Assembly: GCF_900110215.1 (NCBI RefSeq)
Contig: NZ_FOCX01000024.1
Span: 1-63,064, forward strand
Length of the DNA stretch: 63,064 nucleotides
Direction: 5' to 3'
DNA from: Halorientalis persicus
GTDB taxonomy: Archaea > Halobacteriota > Halobacteria > Halobacteriales > Haloarculaceae
Shown here: one piece after another, positions 27,301 to 35,711 of the stretch
Layout of the letters: each line of letters starts with the position of its first letter
Numbering within the stretch: the first letter of the stretch is position 1
Notes under the pieces: generated by a model
What the model saw: only the letters and a program-made list of their open reading frames with translations
Databases searched by the model: none
What the model was told of the DNA's origin: nothing
Program-made: the position numbers and the translations under genes

Positions 27301-30300
27301 AGTACCGCGTCCGTATGGGAAGCCATCCATTTGAGTCCACTATCAGTGAACCAGACCCATGTGGCGACGTACGAGCCGCTGGTGCCTGCCGTAGAGACCG
27401 GATCGACATTACAGGTCTTGTTGTGATCGATGACGGCACTTGTCTGGTATTGAGCGCTTGTAATCCAATCCTTGTACTCATCACGCCCTTCAAGAGCCGT
27501 AGCTAGTGTCTCGTGAAGCTCTCGGCCAACGTCTGTCGGAATCTTCTCCCGCTCCCATTTGGTGGGCCACCAATGGGGATTCTCACCGGTATCACCGGTC
27601 GTATCGTAATCCATATCGGGATCCGGGTGGAGGCGACGATCCAACAACCAGCCGTACCGAAGTCCAGGCAGGCGACTTGAACCAAGTAAAGAAAGGACTC
27701 TAGCGACGTTCCCGACAGGCACGTCGGAATCGGCTAGTAAAGTGTCTATCTCCCCATTCGCAAGCGTATCGGGGTCAGGAAGCCAGTAGTCCGTCGAAGA
27801 GGTTGTATAGTCCTCAGGTACAGGATGGGCATCAGTAGCATCATCGTCCGTAACACGCGCTCGTTCTCGTATTGCAGCCCAAGCTGGCGAGAGGGCGATG
27901 TCGGCCACATATTCGTTCTCGCCGTCAATCTTGAGATCTAGTCCACGGAGGTTCGTTCGCAATCGTTCGTCACGCCTGTCTTGTCCACCGCTTCGGATTT
28001 TCTCAAAAAGATTGTCAGTATCGAGAAAGGCCAGTTCGCCTGTATTCAGTGTCTCCGCACGGTTCTCATTGTAGCAAGTCACTAGATGGGAAAGGCCGGC
28101 TAGTTCCGCTTCACCGACACATGCATTCTCCCGATCGGGTAGTGGTTCCAAAAGAGATTTGTACAGTTCTGCGGGGCTATCACCCTTCCGCACGCCCCAA
28201 GCCTGACCGGCGTTTGCTAGCGTGTTACGGGTATCCCCGTTGGTGCACTCCGGATTCAGGAAATAAACGTCGAAGTCGCCGTACTCGGGCGGGAAACTGT
28301 AGTCACGAGATTCGGTCTCGTAATCCCAAATGACCGTCCGGGAGGATCGGCGGCCACTCTCCCAGGTACCTCCCTCTCCCTTGCGACGGGATTCTGTGGC
28401 GACGAGCTGTGAATTTTCGTCGCTTTCAGCCAGGCACGGGAGGAGGTATACGCCGTCGAGGCGCTGTTCGTTCTCGTCATTGCGCAGAATTGCCTCGATA
28501 TCCTTGTCGGTCTCCTCCCGATAGTCCTCCAAGATACGAATCGTCCCATAGAACAACCGCTGTGCGTTCGAAGCAGTGACGGTCACGACATCGTCACCCC
28601 ACCGTTCTGAGTCAAGATGCTCAGCGAGCCAGTCTACCCACGCTTCGAACTCTGACTCCGGTGCGGGATGGCCCAGCAGTTCCCCAATACGCTTGTTCCA
28701 ATCGGGGACGCTATCGAGTGCCTGCGTCAGCGCCCGTAACGATGTTCGCGTTGGCAGAGCTTTCGTCTCTAACCCCACGCCTGTATGGTTATTTGACTGG
28801 TGACGCGATTCGAGATTCGCTCGAATGGCGGCAGCCGCTTCGACCCCTTTCCTGATCGTGTCCGATGTCCCGATGAAAACATCCGTCGGTAAGGCAGGGG
28901 ACGCTCCAGTGGAGATACACGCCGAATCTGAGAGTCCGTCATAGATCCGGGCCTTACAATACGCCAAGAGTTCCGGCGCATCGATGGGATCCGATGTCGG
29001 CTCCGATTCAGGTGGGTCCGGTGGGAGTAATAGCCAAGGGTACACCTCCCACCAGGGACTATCCCGAGACAGTTCTGCCGTTGTCTCGCCAATATACCGG
29101 ATGAGATTGCTTCCCTTCTCGAGTACCCGGCGATTCTTTTTGTCGTCGCTGAAATCCTGCCTGTTCGTTGCCACCCGGAAACGGCCATGGAGACAAAACG
29201 GAAACCGCCCTTCGCCAGTGGCGTCAATTGGATAGTATAGATGCAGTGGATACTCAATTCGCCGTTCAAGCTCGTCATCTGGAGAGGGTTCACTCGACAA
29301 CGGAGTCTCCACAGCGTCGGCGAGGACAGGCAACTCCGGTGTCCGATCGAGGAGCACACTTACGTGGGTTTCCGGGGCATTCTGGTGTTCAAATTCGTCG
29401 AAGCAACGGTATGTCGTTGATTCGCCTTCGATCCGGGCTTCAACGAAGACTCGATCATAGCTTAGCTTATCGTGAGGGACAGATTCACTCGAATCCCGGC
29501 GGATTGACCAGTGTTCCGCCGCTTCCACGCCCTCGTCCCCGATATTTTCGATGTAGAAGTCGTCGATTCCTTGGAAATGGATCAGCGTCTCAACATCGAG
29601 TGACGACGACCTTTCGCTGTGGATTGAGAGTGTCTCCCAGACCGATTGACGGTTTCCCCGTGGTTTCTCATCAAGGCCTTTCTCGGGCTCGATATCTAAA
29701 TCATCGAGGAGATCACGCCATTGGTCATCTCGAAACTCAATGAACAGCGCCGTGGTAAACGATTCTGCGGGTGGGTCATCGAACACCTCGAACTTGGATT
29801 CACCATTAGAGACGAGGCTTCGACAACGCCTGGCGAGCTCACTATCTGCTGTTTTCGGATCGAGAGCAACAGGATACCAAAATAACGGGATACCACCGAC
29901 AACACCTGGGACGTCCTGTTCCTCAACCGTAGTCTGTGCAGGGAAAAGTTCAGTGTCGCTATTACCCCGGAAGGAGTCGTGAAAGTTTGATTTTAGCTCT
30001 CGCGTGTCGACCGACCGGCCACAGTGGCGGGCGATAGCAGCTGACAGGTAGGAGCGACTATATCTGACGCGAAGCGGTTCGGTCAGCTTGTCTACGTTCG
30101 ACCAGACCTCGAAGGTATCTCCGATAGAGAGTATTGATTTGAGCCCGACGCCTATGTGGCCGACAGTGTTCGTTGTCGGTCCTAATTCTTCGTCATCATC
30201 TGTCTTATTCGACTCGCCAACCATACGGACGGCCCGTTCGACATCGTCGTCCAGAAGGTCGAATGAGTCCCCAGTATTCGCGACGACGAGTCCGTCATCA

Positions 30301-30566
30301 TGGACACCGATGTAAATCTCACCGGCGAGAGAATCATCGGTTTGATCTTTGGCGGCGACGATTTCGTCACGCGCATTTTGAATGAGTTCGAGGAGTTCAC
30401 GTCCAGTGTGATTTTCAGCTAAGAGACGTTCTGTATTGCCGTTATTTTTTAATTTGTCAACATCATCACCCGCCCCGGTTGTGATCGTCGCTGCCTCAGA
30501 AGTGAGTTTCTCGTACCAAGTAGCGTATTTATCGATTACCTCCGCTCGCCCCTCGGAAGCATCCAT
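24399..30566 (-). CDS. Giant sacsin-like GHKL ATPase with NO VEIN (DUF3883-type) C-terminus
   Basis: A 2055-residue protein. Residues ~45-170 hold a GHKL/HATPase fold: HTGRELLELIQNARDE (N-box), VHDDGLVVANTGDSF (G1) and NTVGHIGVGLKSIL (G2), as in sacsin and Hsp90-like ATPases. The middle ~1700 residues have no motif I can name. The last ~100 residues (SSPIEVKAVGRDPPYSIRLT, then NEYQQCLKFV and YVLRLVYVPD) match the NO VEIN/DUF3883 domain, which has a nuclease-like E-x-K. Prokaryotic proteins of this layout occur in defence islands. It is a single-gene unit with a TATA-like TTTTTATGA at about 30590-30598, before its ATG. Confidence 0.7.
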   Translation of the reverse strand: MDASEGRAEVIDKYATWYEKLTSEAATITTGAGDDVDKLKNNGNTERLLAENHTGRELLELIQNARDEIVAAKDQTDDSLAGEIYIGVHDDGLVVANTGDSFDLLDDDVERAVRMVGESNKTDDDEELGPTTNTVGHIGVGLKSILSIGDTFEVWSNVDKLTEPLRVRYSRSYLSAAIARHCGRSVDTRELKSNFHDSFRGNSDTELFPAQTTVEEQDVPGVVGGIPLFWYPVALDPKTADSELARRCRSLVSNGESKFEVFDDPPAESFTTALFIEFRDDQWRDLLDDLDIEPEKGLDEKPRGNRQSVWETLSIHSERSSSLDVETLIHFQGIDDFYIENIGDEGVEAAEHWSIRRDSSESVPHDKLSYDRVFVEARIEGESTTYRCFDEFEHQNAPETHVSVLLDRTPELPVLADAVETPLSSEPSPDDELERRIEYPLHLYYPIDATGEGRFPFCLHGRFRVATNRQDFSDDKKNRRVLEKGSNLIRYIGETTAELSRDSPWWEVYPWLLLPPDPPESEPTSDPIDAPELLAYCKARIYDGLSDSACISTGASPALPTDVFIGTSDTIRKGVEAAAAIRANLESRHQSNNHTGVGLETKALPTRTSLRALTQALDSVPDWNKRIGELLGHPAPESEFEAWVDWLAEHLDSERWGDDVVTVTASNAQRLFYGTIRILEDYREETDKDIEAILRNDENEQRLDGVYLLPCLAESDENSQLVATESRRKGEGGTWESGRRSSRTVIWDYETESRDYSFPPEYGDFDVYFLNPECTNGDTRNTLANAGQAWGVRKGDSPAELYKSLLEPLPDRENACVGEAELAGLSHLVTCYNENRAETLNTGELAFLDTDNLFEKIRSGGQDRRDERLRTNLRGLDLKIDGENEYVADIALSPAWAAIRERARVTDDDATDAHPVPEDYTTSSTDYWLPDPDTLANGEIDTLLADSDVPVGNVARVLSLLGSSRLPGLRYGWLLDRRLHPDPDMDYDTTGDTGENPHWWPTKWEREKIPTDVGRELHETLATALEGRDEYKDWITSAQYQTSAVIDHNKTCNVDPVSTAGTSGSYVATWVWFTDSGLKWMASHTDAVLDALLNHPEAYRAGLLRTYWYCQGGKGCSHQKERTLPTLANWQLRTLPIWSEILQLSDSANSVNSGWDSDTLNNAIIKGADQALGWRLFPYIDPDGDRVPDEGLLEDLGVKRLGQLNAAQAAQKLQQVQEAFADDPAGLGDDSTTQLDIPNQRYWDSARTKLFEPILEYVDDHSDADSWEDVDLPMLTHLPLRRGTTWFSAPINWITSDDRDDLVKYLSSTPTPWEKRALTDPDSDVYSKRVYELRRQEHRGFDKFTTILGVELVEAPDPTLNADQFKTRQCDAEGLNTSLRNIRRELQNRLDLLIAIQELETQDSIDESRAELEIAIENLAVVESLPDETTNPLSKTGSGTYYLQEGGDSEEAKGLVLNLGGIDEVSSADDLSELSWPELRRCGIVPELGMGFALVTENYRARNDFESILDLTEDKTDLINRLKKDTFPIEEVRSHLESDFEHSVRQRVRASSDLVENIAPGDLSPPDLETIIQALEGRESDARIVGGLEAVFNINDSGNNPEPIVEYVRTIQSLPDPYRRLIEGLYVDTSDRDWRTLLQRFERDRAGRVIEWWVTNERFLPADLTADVNRTTARRLVEVSNVNDSLSIASADPIDWKTELDSVTANVRWQDVVPAELQTDSSTETRWLELSSASFEDGLSSWLDRIQSEANNDDLPAFLEEYIRTGSLQTKTDREFRADSMSRAGDVSKDAERDFSILQTSSSSGGSSRKSSIQEKGQNVSGSVHQDSGGYPTKGRGEDAEIATAIKILDDLTEWIKRDPETHYDRFVEHMYSLHDEQTERKYAWHKVDVWEEQILDLLESGLTADDIEARFLSWRTDLKQGSLDDSPLFQMLDVSQEDGPGFDMIDPLGPTLQDDTAGRELASSPIEVKAVGRDPPYSIRLTTNEYQQCLKFVTAPDRDYVLRLVYVPDSDNRVANATLQQDIVLESKADLRELIPLHEFERNVRQGTISLDIE

Positions 30567-30822
30567 ATCCTACTCGTATCGGGTACGCATCATAAAAACT
30601 AGGAGGACTCTCACCAACGAAACATCGGTTTGTTTTTAGAACCACACCTAGGCGATCTACAGATATCGGTTTCTGGAATTTCTCAGAAACACCCAGATCG
30701 CATAAAGCAGATCGCATCACGTCGCGGGGTCTGAATATAGAATAAGGGCAAAGGGGAGTCTTTCCGGAAACGACCCGGTTAGGCTTTTATGACCTGACCC
30801 AAAATCAGTCTGTCAGAAACAA
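30567..30822. promoter_or_regulatory. Divergent promoter region with repeats upstream of orc1-1
   Basis: This 256-base spacer separates the GHKL gene and the first orc1. It contains an inverted repeat with perfect arms GTTTCTG / CAGAAAC (30669-30690), a direct repeat CAGATCGCAT (30694-30703 and 30708-30717), the palindrome TTTCCGGAAA (30761-30770), and a TATA-like CTTTTATG (about 30783-30790) before the orc1 ATG. The repeats may be Orc1-binding or operator sites, but they do not resemble the G-rich repeats around orc1-2. Confidence 0.45.
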
Positions 30823-31851
30823 ATGATACGCGATGCTCGCGTTCTCCGGGCCGGGTTCGTTCCTCGGGAAGTTGAGCATCGCGACGCTGAGGTCAACCAC
30901 CTCTCCAGCGTTCTCGAGCCTATTACGAATGGTGAACCCGCAGACACGGCCATCGTCACCGGACCCAGCGGCGCCGGCAAGACGTGTATCTCGCAATTCG
31001 TCACCGAACGACTCCGGGAAGAGGTCCTCGACGTCGAGGCCACCTACGTCAACTGCTGGCGTAACTACACTCGATTTCGGACGCTCTACCAGATCCTCGA
31101 CGACCTCGGCGCGACCATCGACATCCACCGGCAGTCGACGCCCCACGACGAACTCGTCGACCGCCTCCAGCAACACGACGGCCCGCGAACCGTCGTCATC
31201 CTCGACGAGGTCGACCAGCTCGAAGACCCCAGCCTCATCTACGACCTCCACAGCCTGCCCCAGTTCGCGATTATCTGCATCGCGAACAAGGAAGAAGAGC
31301 TGTTCGGCCGCGTCGACGACCGCCTCGTAAGCCGGCTGCGCTCCAGCGAACACGTCCGGATGGACAAGTACCATAACGAGCAGCTGTACGACATCCTGAG
31401 TGCGCGGGCGAAGTGGGGGCTCGACGAGGACGTCATCACCGACGACCAGCTCTACCGGATCGCCGACGCGGCCGCCGGCGACGCCCGCCTCGCAATCGGC
31501 ATCCTTCGAACGGCCGCCGGGAAGGCCGATCGCGAGAACCACGAGCGCATCACCGACGACATTCTCCTGGACGCTGCCGAGGATGCTCGGGCCCAAATCA
31601 AGCAGAAGAGCCTCGACTCGCTCACGCCGCACCAGCGCGTCGTCTACGACATCGTTCGCGAGCACGGCCCAGTCGGACCGAGCGAAATTCACGAACGCTA
31701 TTCAGATGACGTCGATGACCCACGGACGAAGCGGACTATCCGCACGTACCTCTCGAAAATGGAGCAGTACAATCTCCTCGAAGCGGAAGGGACGAGTCGG
31801 GACCGAGAATACTCGCTCGTCGATTCGGCAGCGGCGTCGCCAATGCAGTGA
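30823..31851 (+). CDS. orc1: Orc1/Cdc6 replication initiator, copy 1
   Basis: A 342-residue AAA+ protein with Walker A GPSGAGKTCIS, Walker B VVILDEVDQLED, sensor 1 (IICIANKEE), a sensor 2 region (AGDARLAIGILRTAAGKA) and a C-terminal winged helix (GPVGPSEIHERYSDD...RTYLSKMEQYNLLEAEG). Archaeal Orc1/Cdc6 binds origin recognition boxes and loads MCM. It is at the short end of the family and has no long N-terminal tail. Its upstream spacer carries short inverted and direct repeats, but no array like that around the second copy, so it may serve another origin or act as a regulator. It has a TATA-like box and no Shine-Dalgarno sequence. Confidence 0.9.
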   Translation: MIRDARVLRAGFVPREVEHRDAEVNHLSSVLEPITNGEPADTAIVTGPSGAGKTCISQFVTERLREEVLDVEATYVNCWRNYTRFRTLYQILDDLGATIDIHRQSTPHDELVDRLQQHDGPRTVVILDEVDQLEDPSLIYDLHSLPQFAIICIANKEEELFGRVDDRLVSRLRSSEHVRMDKYHNEQLYDILSARAKWGLDEDVITDDQLYRIADAAAGDARLAIGILRTAAGKADRENHERITDDILLDAAEDARAQIKQKSLDSLTPHQRVVYDIVREHGPVGPSEIHERYSDDVDDPRTKRTIRTYLSKMEQYNLLEAEGTSRDREYSLVDSAAASPMQ

Positions 31852-31869
31852 CCGTGATGCCGCCACCGA

Positions 31870-32556
31870 TCAGGAACTGAACTCGCCGAGACCCGATTGC
31901 TCGTGGTCCAGCGGCTCGATGACCTGGGGATCGTCGTTGCCGGGGTTGTTGACCCGCGTCGAGATTTCGTAGGCGTCCAGATCGTCCTTCGGGTACGGCT
32001 GGCACAGTTCCTTGCGGGTGTCCGGATCTGCGGCGAGCCAGTCGGACTCAGCGTCCTTTGGGAGGACGACCGGCATCCGGTCGTGGATTGAGTTCATCAG
32101 GTCGTTCGGTTCCGTCGTGAGAATCGTGACGCACGAGATCGTCTGGTCGTCGCCCTCCCAGACGTCCCAGAGCCCGGCCATCGCGAACGCGGGGTCGTCC
32201 TCGCGGTGAATCCGGTAGGGCTGTTTCGACCCGCCATTCGGCGATTTCCATTCGTAGAACCCTGACGAGGGGACGAGGCAAGGACGTGATTCCCACGCCC
32301 GCTCGAAGACGCGTTTCTCGTCGGCAGTCTCGGAGCGAGCGTTGATGATGCCCTCCTCGGGTTCGTCCGCCCAGAACGGAATCAGCCCCCAGTGGTAGGC
32401 GTCGATCTCGTCGGAAGCCTCGTTCGTGATGATGTGGAGGTCGTCGCCAGGCGCGATGTTGTATCGGGGTGTGTACCCGCCGTCCGCGACGACCTCGGCT
32501 TCGAAGCGGGCCTCGAGGTCTGCTTGGTCGATGAAGAGCGAGTTCCGGCCACACAT
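31870..32556 (-). CDS. HMCES/YedK-like SOS response-associated protein (SRAP)
   Basis: The start was set at the ATG at 32556 so that the protein begins MCGR, because SRAP proteins use Cys2, exposed after Met removal, to form a covalent link with abasic sites in single-stranded DNA. Also present are PRYNIAPG, WGLIPFW, INARSETA, CLVPSSGFYEW with the conserved Glu, and HDRMPVVL with the active His: a complete SRAP signature in 228 residues. It is convergent with orc1-1 (18 bases apart) and divergent from the metallophosphoesterase/exonuclease gene, with a 42-base inverted repeat between them. The likely job is protection of abasic sites at forks. Confidence 0.9.
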   Translation of the reverse strand: MCGRNSLFIDQADLEARFEAEVVADGGYTPRYNIAPGDDLHIITNEASDEIDAYHWGLIPFWADEPEEGIINARSETADEKRVFERAWESRPCLVPSSGFYEWKSPNGGSKQPYRIHREDDPAFAMAGLWDVWEGDDQTISCVTILTTEPNDLMNSIHDRMPVVLPKDAESDWLAADPDTRKELCQPYPKDDLDAYEISTRVNNPGNDDPQVIEPLDHEQSGLGEFSS

Positions 32557-32610
32557 ACCGAGGGGTTCGGAGGGAAGCATCTTCAACGTAATCGCACAGG
32601 TATCTCACCG

Positions 32611-32652
32611 TTAACCAACAGATCGTCCCGATGAGCCTGAGTTGTTGGTTAA
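32611..32652. repeat. Dispersed inverted repeat, copy 1 (TTAACCAACA...TGTTGGTTAA)
   Basis: 42 bases with perfect 10-base arms and a 22-base unconserved centre. It lies between the divergent starts of the SRAP gene and the metallophosphoesterase/exonuclease gene, where an operator could control both. Confidence 0.85.
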
Positions 32653-32738
32653 CGACAACGGGGAGGAGAATCTCCTAATGACAAACGGTACACCTAAACA
32701 AACGATAGAAGAGGCCACACTAACTACGCTCATACAAA

Positions 32739-34184
32739 ATGACCCACATACTCGCCGTATCTGACTGGCGCTCTCAACCTATTGACGATCTCTACACCAT
32801 TCTCGAAACTGTTGAACCAACTCCAGATCTACTACTGTATGCCGGCGACGACCTCTCACGCTTCAAAAACGCCGATACAGACACAGATCATCTTGCAGAA
32901 CTTGCTCGCCTCACGAAGCACCAACAATCACTCTATGTCCGAGGAAACGACGACTTCCCCCCGTCAACCGGTCCGCAGTTCGATTCGGAATTTACCACCG
33001 ACCTCCACAGGACACCATACACCTACGAGGGTCTCGTGTTCATCGGCCAGGAAGGATCAACCCAAGGACCTGGTCTTATCACCTATACCGAGGACGACGT
33101 CCAACGGCACCTTTCCGAACATCGCACCGCTTGTGAAGACAGAACTCCGATTCTTGTCACACACACTCCTCCCTTCGGCATTCTCGATATCGGGAAGCGA
33201 TTCGGGCAACAACATATCGGGTCGAAGGCCGTCAGGAGCTTCATAGACGACATCCAGCCCCCAGTCACCGTCTGCGGTCATTGCCATCAATTTGGAGGCA
33301 GAGCCGAAACGCTCGAGTACGGCACGGTGATCAATATTGCGTCCCATGACGGAGTAGACGACCCAGGAAGATACGCACTCATTACTATTGACGCCTCGAA
33401 CGAGTCAATTGACTACGAATTCTACGACACTCGCCATCTGCTAGGGAGCCGACTGACTGATCTCGTCCAGGTCGGGAGAAACCGCGTGGAGCAGTTCAGT
33501 GAGTTAGGGATCACTAACCCAGATGAAATTACCGAAGAACGGCGTGCCGAACTCGAAGCCCTCCCTGGAGCCTCGTCATGGCACGTGGACCGGTGGATTG
33601 CTCATCGACAGGCTTTCGAAAACGATGAGGTCGTGATTCTAAACAAGTCCGCCTTCGACGACCTTCACGATACGGAGCCTCTCCTCTTGGACATAGAAAC
33701 GGATCTTCAGCAGGATCGGATCTGGCTGGTCGGCACCTACAGTTACCAGAACGATGCGTACCGACAATTCTTCGAGCCGGACGACGAGTCAGTTCTCCTT
33801 CAGGAGCTGTCTGAGTACCTTGATGATCATGGCTCCGAGCCGATCATCTACTACGGAGGGAACTACTTCGACGAACAGTGTCTCAGTCGCAGATTCGACG
33901 AACACGGCATTACTGAGGGGATCGACCATCTGGAGCGAGCGCACGACCTCGGGATTACTGCCCAACAGGAACTCTTCGGTCCCTTCAATCAGCATAAATT
34001 GGATGTCGTAGCGAGCGCACTCGGCTTTGAGTATCAAGACCCGACCGTCGATGGATTTGTGGTCGGGAGCAAGTACACACGATATCTCCTCGACGGCGAA
34101 GAACCAGACTGGGATCGACTCAAACAGTACAATAACGACGATGTAACCGCGCTGAGAACAATCGTCGATCACATCAGATCGTAG
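32739..34184 (+). CDS. Metallophosphoesterase fused to a DnaQ-like (RNase_H_2/YprB-type) exonuclease domain
   Basis: A 481-residue two-enzyme fusion. Residues 1-230 are a calcineurin-like phosphoesterase: AVSDW at the N-terminus, YAGDDLSRF, VRGNDDFP, LVTHTPPFG and CGHCHQFGG. Residues ~250-290 look like a helix-hairpin-helix segment (LGITNPDEITEERRAELEAL). Residues ~305-481 carry exonuclease motifs: LLLDIETD (ExoI DxE), YYGGNYFDEQCLSRRF, and NNDDVTALRTIV (late Asp). The combination suggests one polypeptide that processes nucleic-acid ends. The N-terminal Asp-x-His is AVSDW here rather than DxH, so metal binding may be altered. A dispersed inverted repeat lies 86 bases before its start. Confidence 0.7.
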   Translation: MTHILAVSDWRSQPIDDLYTILETVEPTPDLLLYAGDDLSRFKNADTDTDHLAELARLTKHQQSLYVRGNDDFPPSTGPQFDSEFTTDLHRTPYTYEGLVFIGQEGSTQGPGLITYTEDDVQRHLSEHRTACEDRTPILVTHTPPFGILDIGKRFGQQHIGSKAVRSFIDDIQPPVTVCGHCHQFGGRAETLEYGTVINIASHDGVDDPGRYALITIDASNESIDYEFYDTRHLLGSRLTDLVQVGRNRVEQFSELGITNPDEITEERRAELEALPGASSWHVDRWIAHRQAFENDEVVILNKSAFDDLHDTEPLLLDIETDLQQDRIWLVGTYSYQNDAYRQFFEPDDESVLLQELSEYLDDHGSEPIIYYGGNYFDEQCLSRRFDEHGITEGIDHLERAHDLGITAQQELFGPFNQHKLDVVASALGFEYQDPTVDGFVVGSKYTRYLLDGEEPDWDRLKQYNNDDVTALRTIVDHIRS

Positions 34185-34250
34185 GCTCGGGAGAGATACG
34201 GGCCGTCAGCAGAATTACGTGAGGGCGATATCATCGTGGGTTCATAGAGC

Positions 34251-34292
34251 CTAACCAACAATTGAGCTGTGATCTCCCGGCCTGTTGGTTAA
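34251..34292. repeat. Dispersed inverted repeat, copy 2
   Basis: 42 bases with arms CTAACCAACA / TGTTGGTTAA (one mismatch at the outer base). It lies 67 bases after the metallophosphoesterase/exonuclease stop and about 165 before the RecA-like gene, in a 272-base spacer otherwise without a gene. Confidence 0.8.
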
Positions 34293-34456
34293 TCCGACGA
34301 TGCTGTCCACCTTCCTCTCTGGAAACGTTCTCGGAAACGGTCGAACGATGGCAGAAATCCGTTGCCTGAGTCCGGTTCTACATACCTTCCAGCCCTTCCC
34401 TGAAACGCGGAAGCGCCACGCCGCGGCTTATCGGGTACGTAGACAACTAATCGGGT

Positions 34457-35401
34457 ATGGGAGAACACTCAACGTCGAATCGATTGGCGGTGGACCAGCC
34501 GACACGGGGAGCTGACCGTAATCGGTCCCTCGCTGACCAGGCCGATCCGGCTGCGGACGAAATGCTGCTGCCGCAACTCGACGACGGTATTACCCTGCTC
34601 GACGTCGAAGGAGGGCGCGGCGTCCCGATCCTGCAGTCGCTCGTGCTCGACCATCTCCTCCTGCACGACGGGCCCGCCTTCTGGGTCGACGCAAACGGAC
34701 ACGCGACGACGACGACACTCGCTCAGATCGCGCCCAGTCAACGGTTGCTCAACCGAATCCACGTGGCACGCGGATTCACTGCCTACCAGCACTACGGCGC
34801 CGTCTGTGATCTCCCGACGGCAGTGAACAAGTCGATCCAGACGTCCACCGCCGATGCCGGGGCGGCCGGTCGAGGGGCGCCAAGTCGTGACGAGAACACG
34901 TCGCCCCACACCCCTGCCCTCATCGTCGCGCCGGCCGTCGACGCCCAGTACCGCGCCGACGATACCCTTGGCGAGACCCACGCAAAAACCCTCCAAGCCC
35001 GAACTTTCGCCCGGTTGGCGACCTACGCCGAGGGGTACGACATCCCGGTGCTCGTTACGCGAAACGAACGAAACGAATTCACCGAGCCAGTCGGGACGGC
35101 CGCCGACCACCACCTGGAGTGCGAGCAGACCCGAATGGGGCCACGGGTCGTCGGCGAGGACTTCGAGACGCTCGTCTATCCCGTCGACGACGGCGCGTAC
35201 TACCAGACGACGTTCGCGTACTGGCGGCAGCTGCTCGCGGCACGCGCCACGCAGGTCGGCGTGGAACCGACAACGTCGACGCCGTCGACGCCGACTCCGG
35301 AGGGTGTCGGGACAGGCGTCACAGCTGACGGTGAGACGGTGGCGGCCACTGCGGACCCCTTGCTCGATGCGTGGACCGCGACCGGGACAGGAGGCCGATA
35401 G
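34457..35401 (+). CDS. RecA/RadB-like protein with degenerate P-loop
   Basis: The 314-residue protein resembles a RecA-fold domain: ITLLDVEGGRGVPILQSLVLDHLL where Walker A would be (no GKT), FWVDANGHATTTTL after it, and ALIVAPAVDAQY in the Walker B place. The missing Lys-Thr suggests it does not hydrolyse ATP. It begins an operon with a 101-residue gene two bases after its stop and then PolB, so it may be a structural partner of that polymerase. The first 40 and last 60 residues are low-complexity. Family assignment is by overall pattern and is moderate. Confidence 0.5.
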   Translation: MGEHSTSNRLAVDQPTRGADRNRSLADQADPAADEMLLPQLDDGITLLDVEGGRGVPILQSLVLDHLLLHDGPAFWVDANGHATTTTLAQIAPSQRLLNRIHVARGFTAYQHYGAVCDLPTAVNKSIQTSTADAGAAGRGAPSRDENTSPHTPALIVAPAVDAQYRADDTLGETHAKTLQARTFARLATYAEGYDIPVLVTRNERNEFTEPVGTAADHHLECEQTRMGPRVVGEDFETLVYPVDDGAYYQTTFAYWRQLLAARATQVGVEPTTSTPSTPTPEGVGTGVTADGETVAATADPLLDAWTATGTGGR

Positions 35402-35403
35402 CG

Positions 35404-35709
35404 ATGGGGCGCACAAACCCGACGTACCGGGATGCGCTCCGGGCCATCGAAGAGCGGTGGGCGGAGTTCCGCCGGGCACTGCGGCGTCGCGACCAGCCAC
35501 GATTTGACCAGCTGTTCGAGTACGCCCGCGAGCACGCCGACGCGAGCGGGCTATTGAACCACCAGAACCCGCTGCTACCGGCGCTTCTCAGCATCGATCT
35601 CGAACAGGAGGGGCGCCTCGACGACCACGAAGAGCGCCTTGAGGAGCTCGAAGCCGCGGTCGCAACGAGCGATGACCAGGAGAGTGCCCCACCGGACGCG
35701 AACCCGTGA
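35404..35709 (+). CDS. Small helical protein between RecA-like and PolB genes
   Basis: 101 residues, not recognised. The start is the ATG at 35404, preceded by GGAGGC. The first half is basic (EERWAEFRRALRRRDQPRFD), the second a probable coiled coil (EQEGRLDDHEERLEELEAA). It starts two bases after the RecA-like stop, and its TGA overlaps a GTG of the PolB frame, so the three genes are co-translated. It is probably an adaptor within a polymerase complex. Confidence 0.65.
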   Translation: MGRTNPTYRDALRAIEERWAEFRRALRRRDQPRFDQLFEYAREHADASGLLNHQNPLLPALLSIDLEQEGRLDDHEERLEELEAAVATSDDQESAPPDANP

Positions 35710-35711
35710 CG

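Noticed and set aside
30669-30770. Repeats upstream of orc1-1 as the same origin boxes
   Set aside because: They lack the G run and the CACAC or GGAAAC block; they may be operators, but I cannot call a second origin here.
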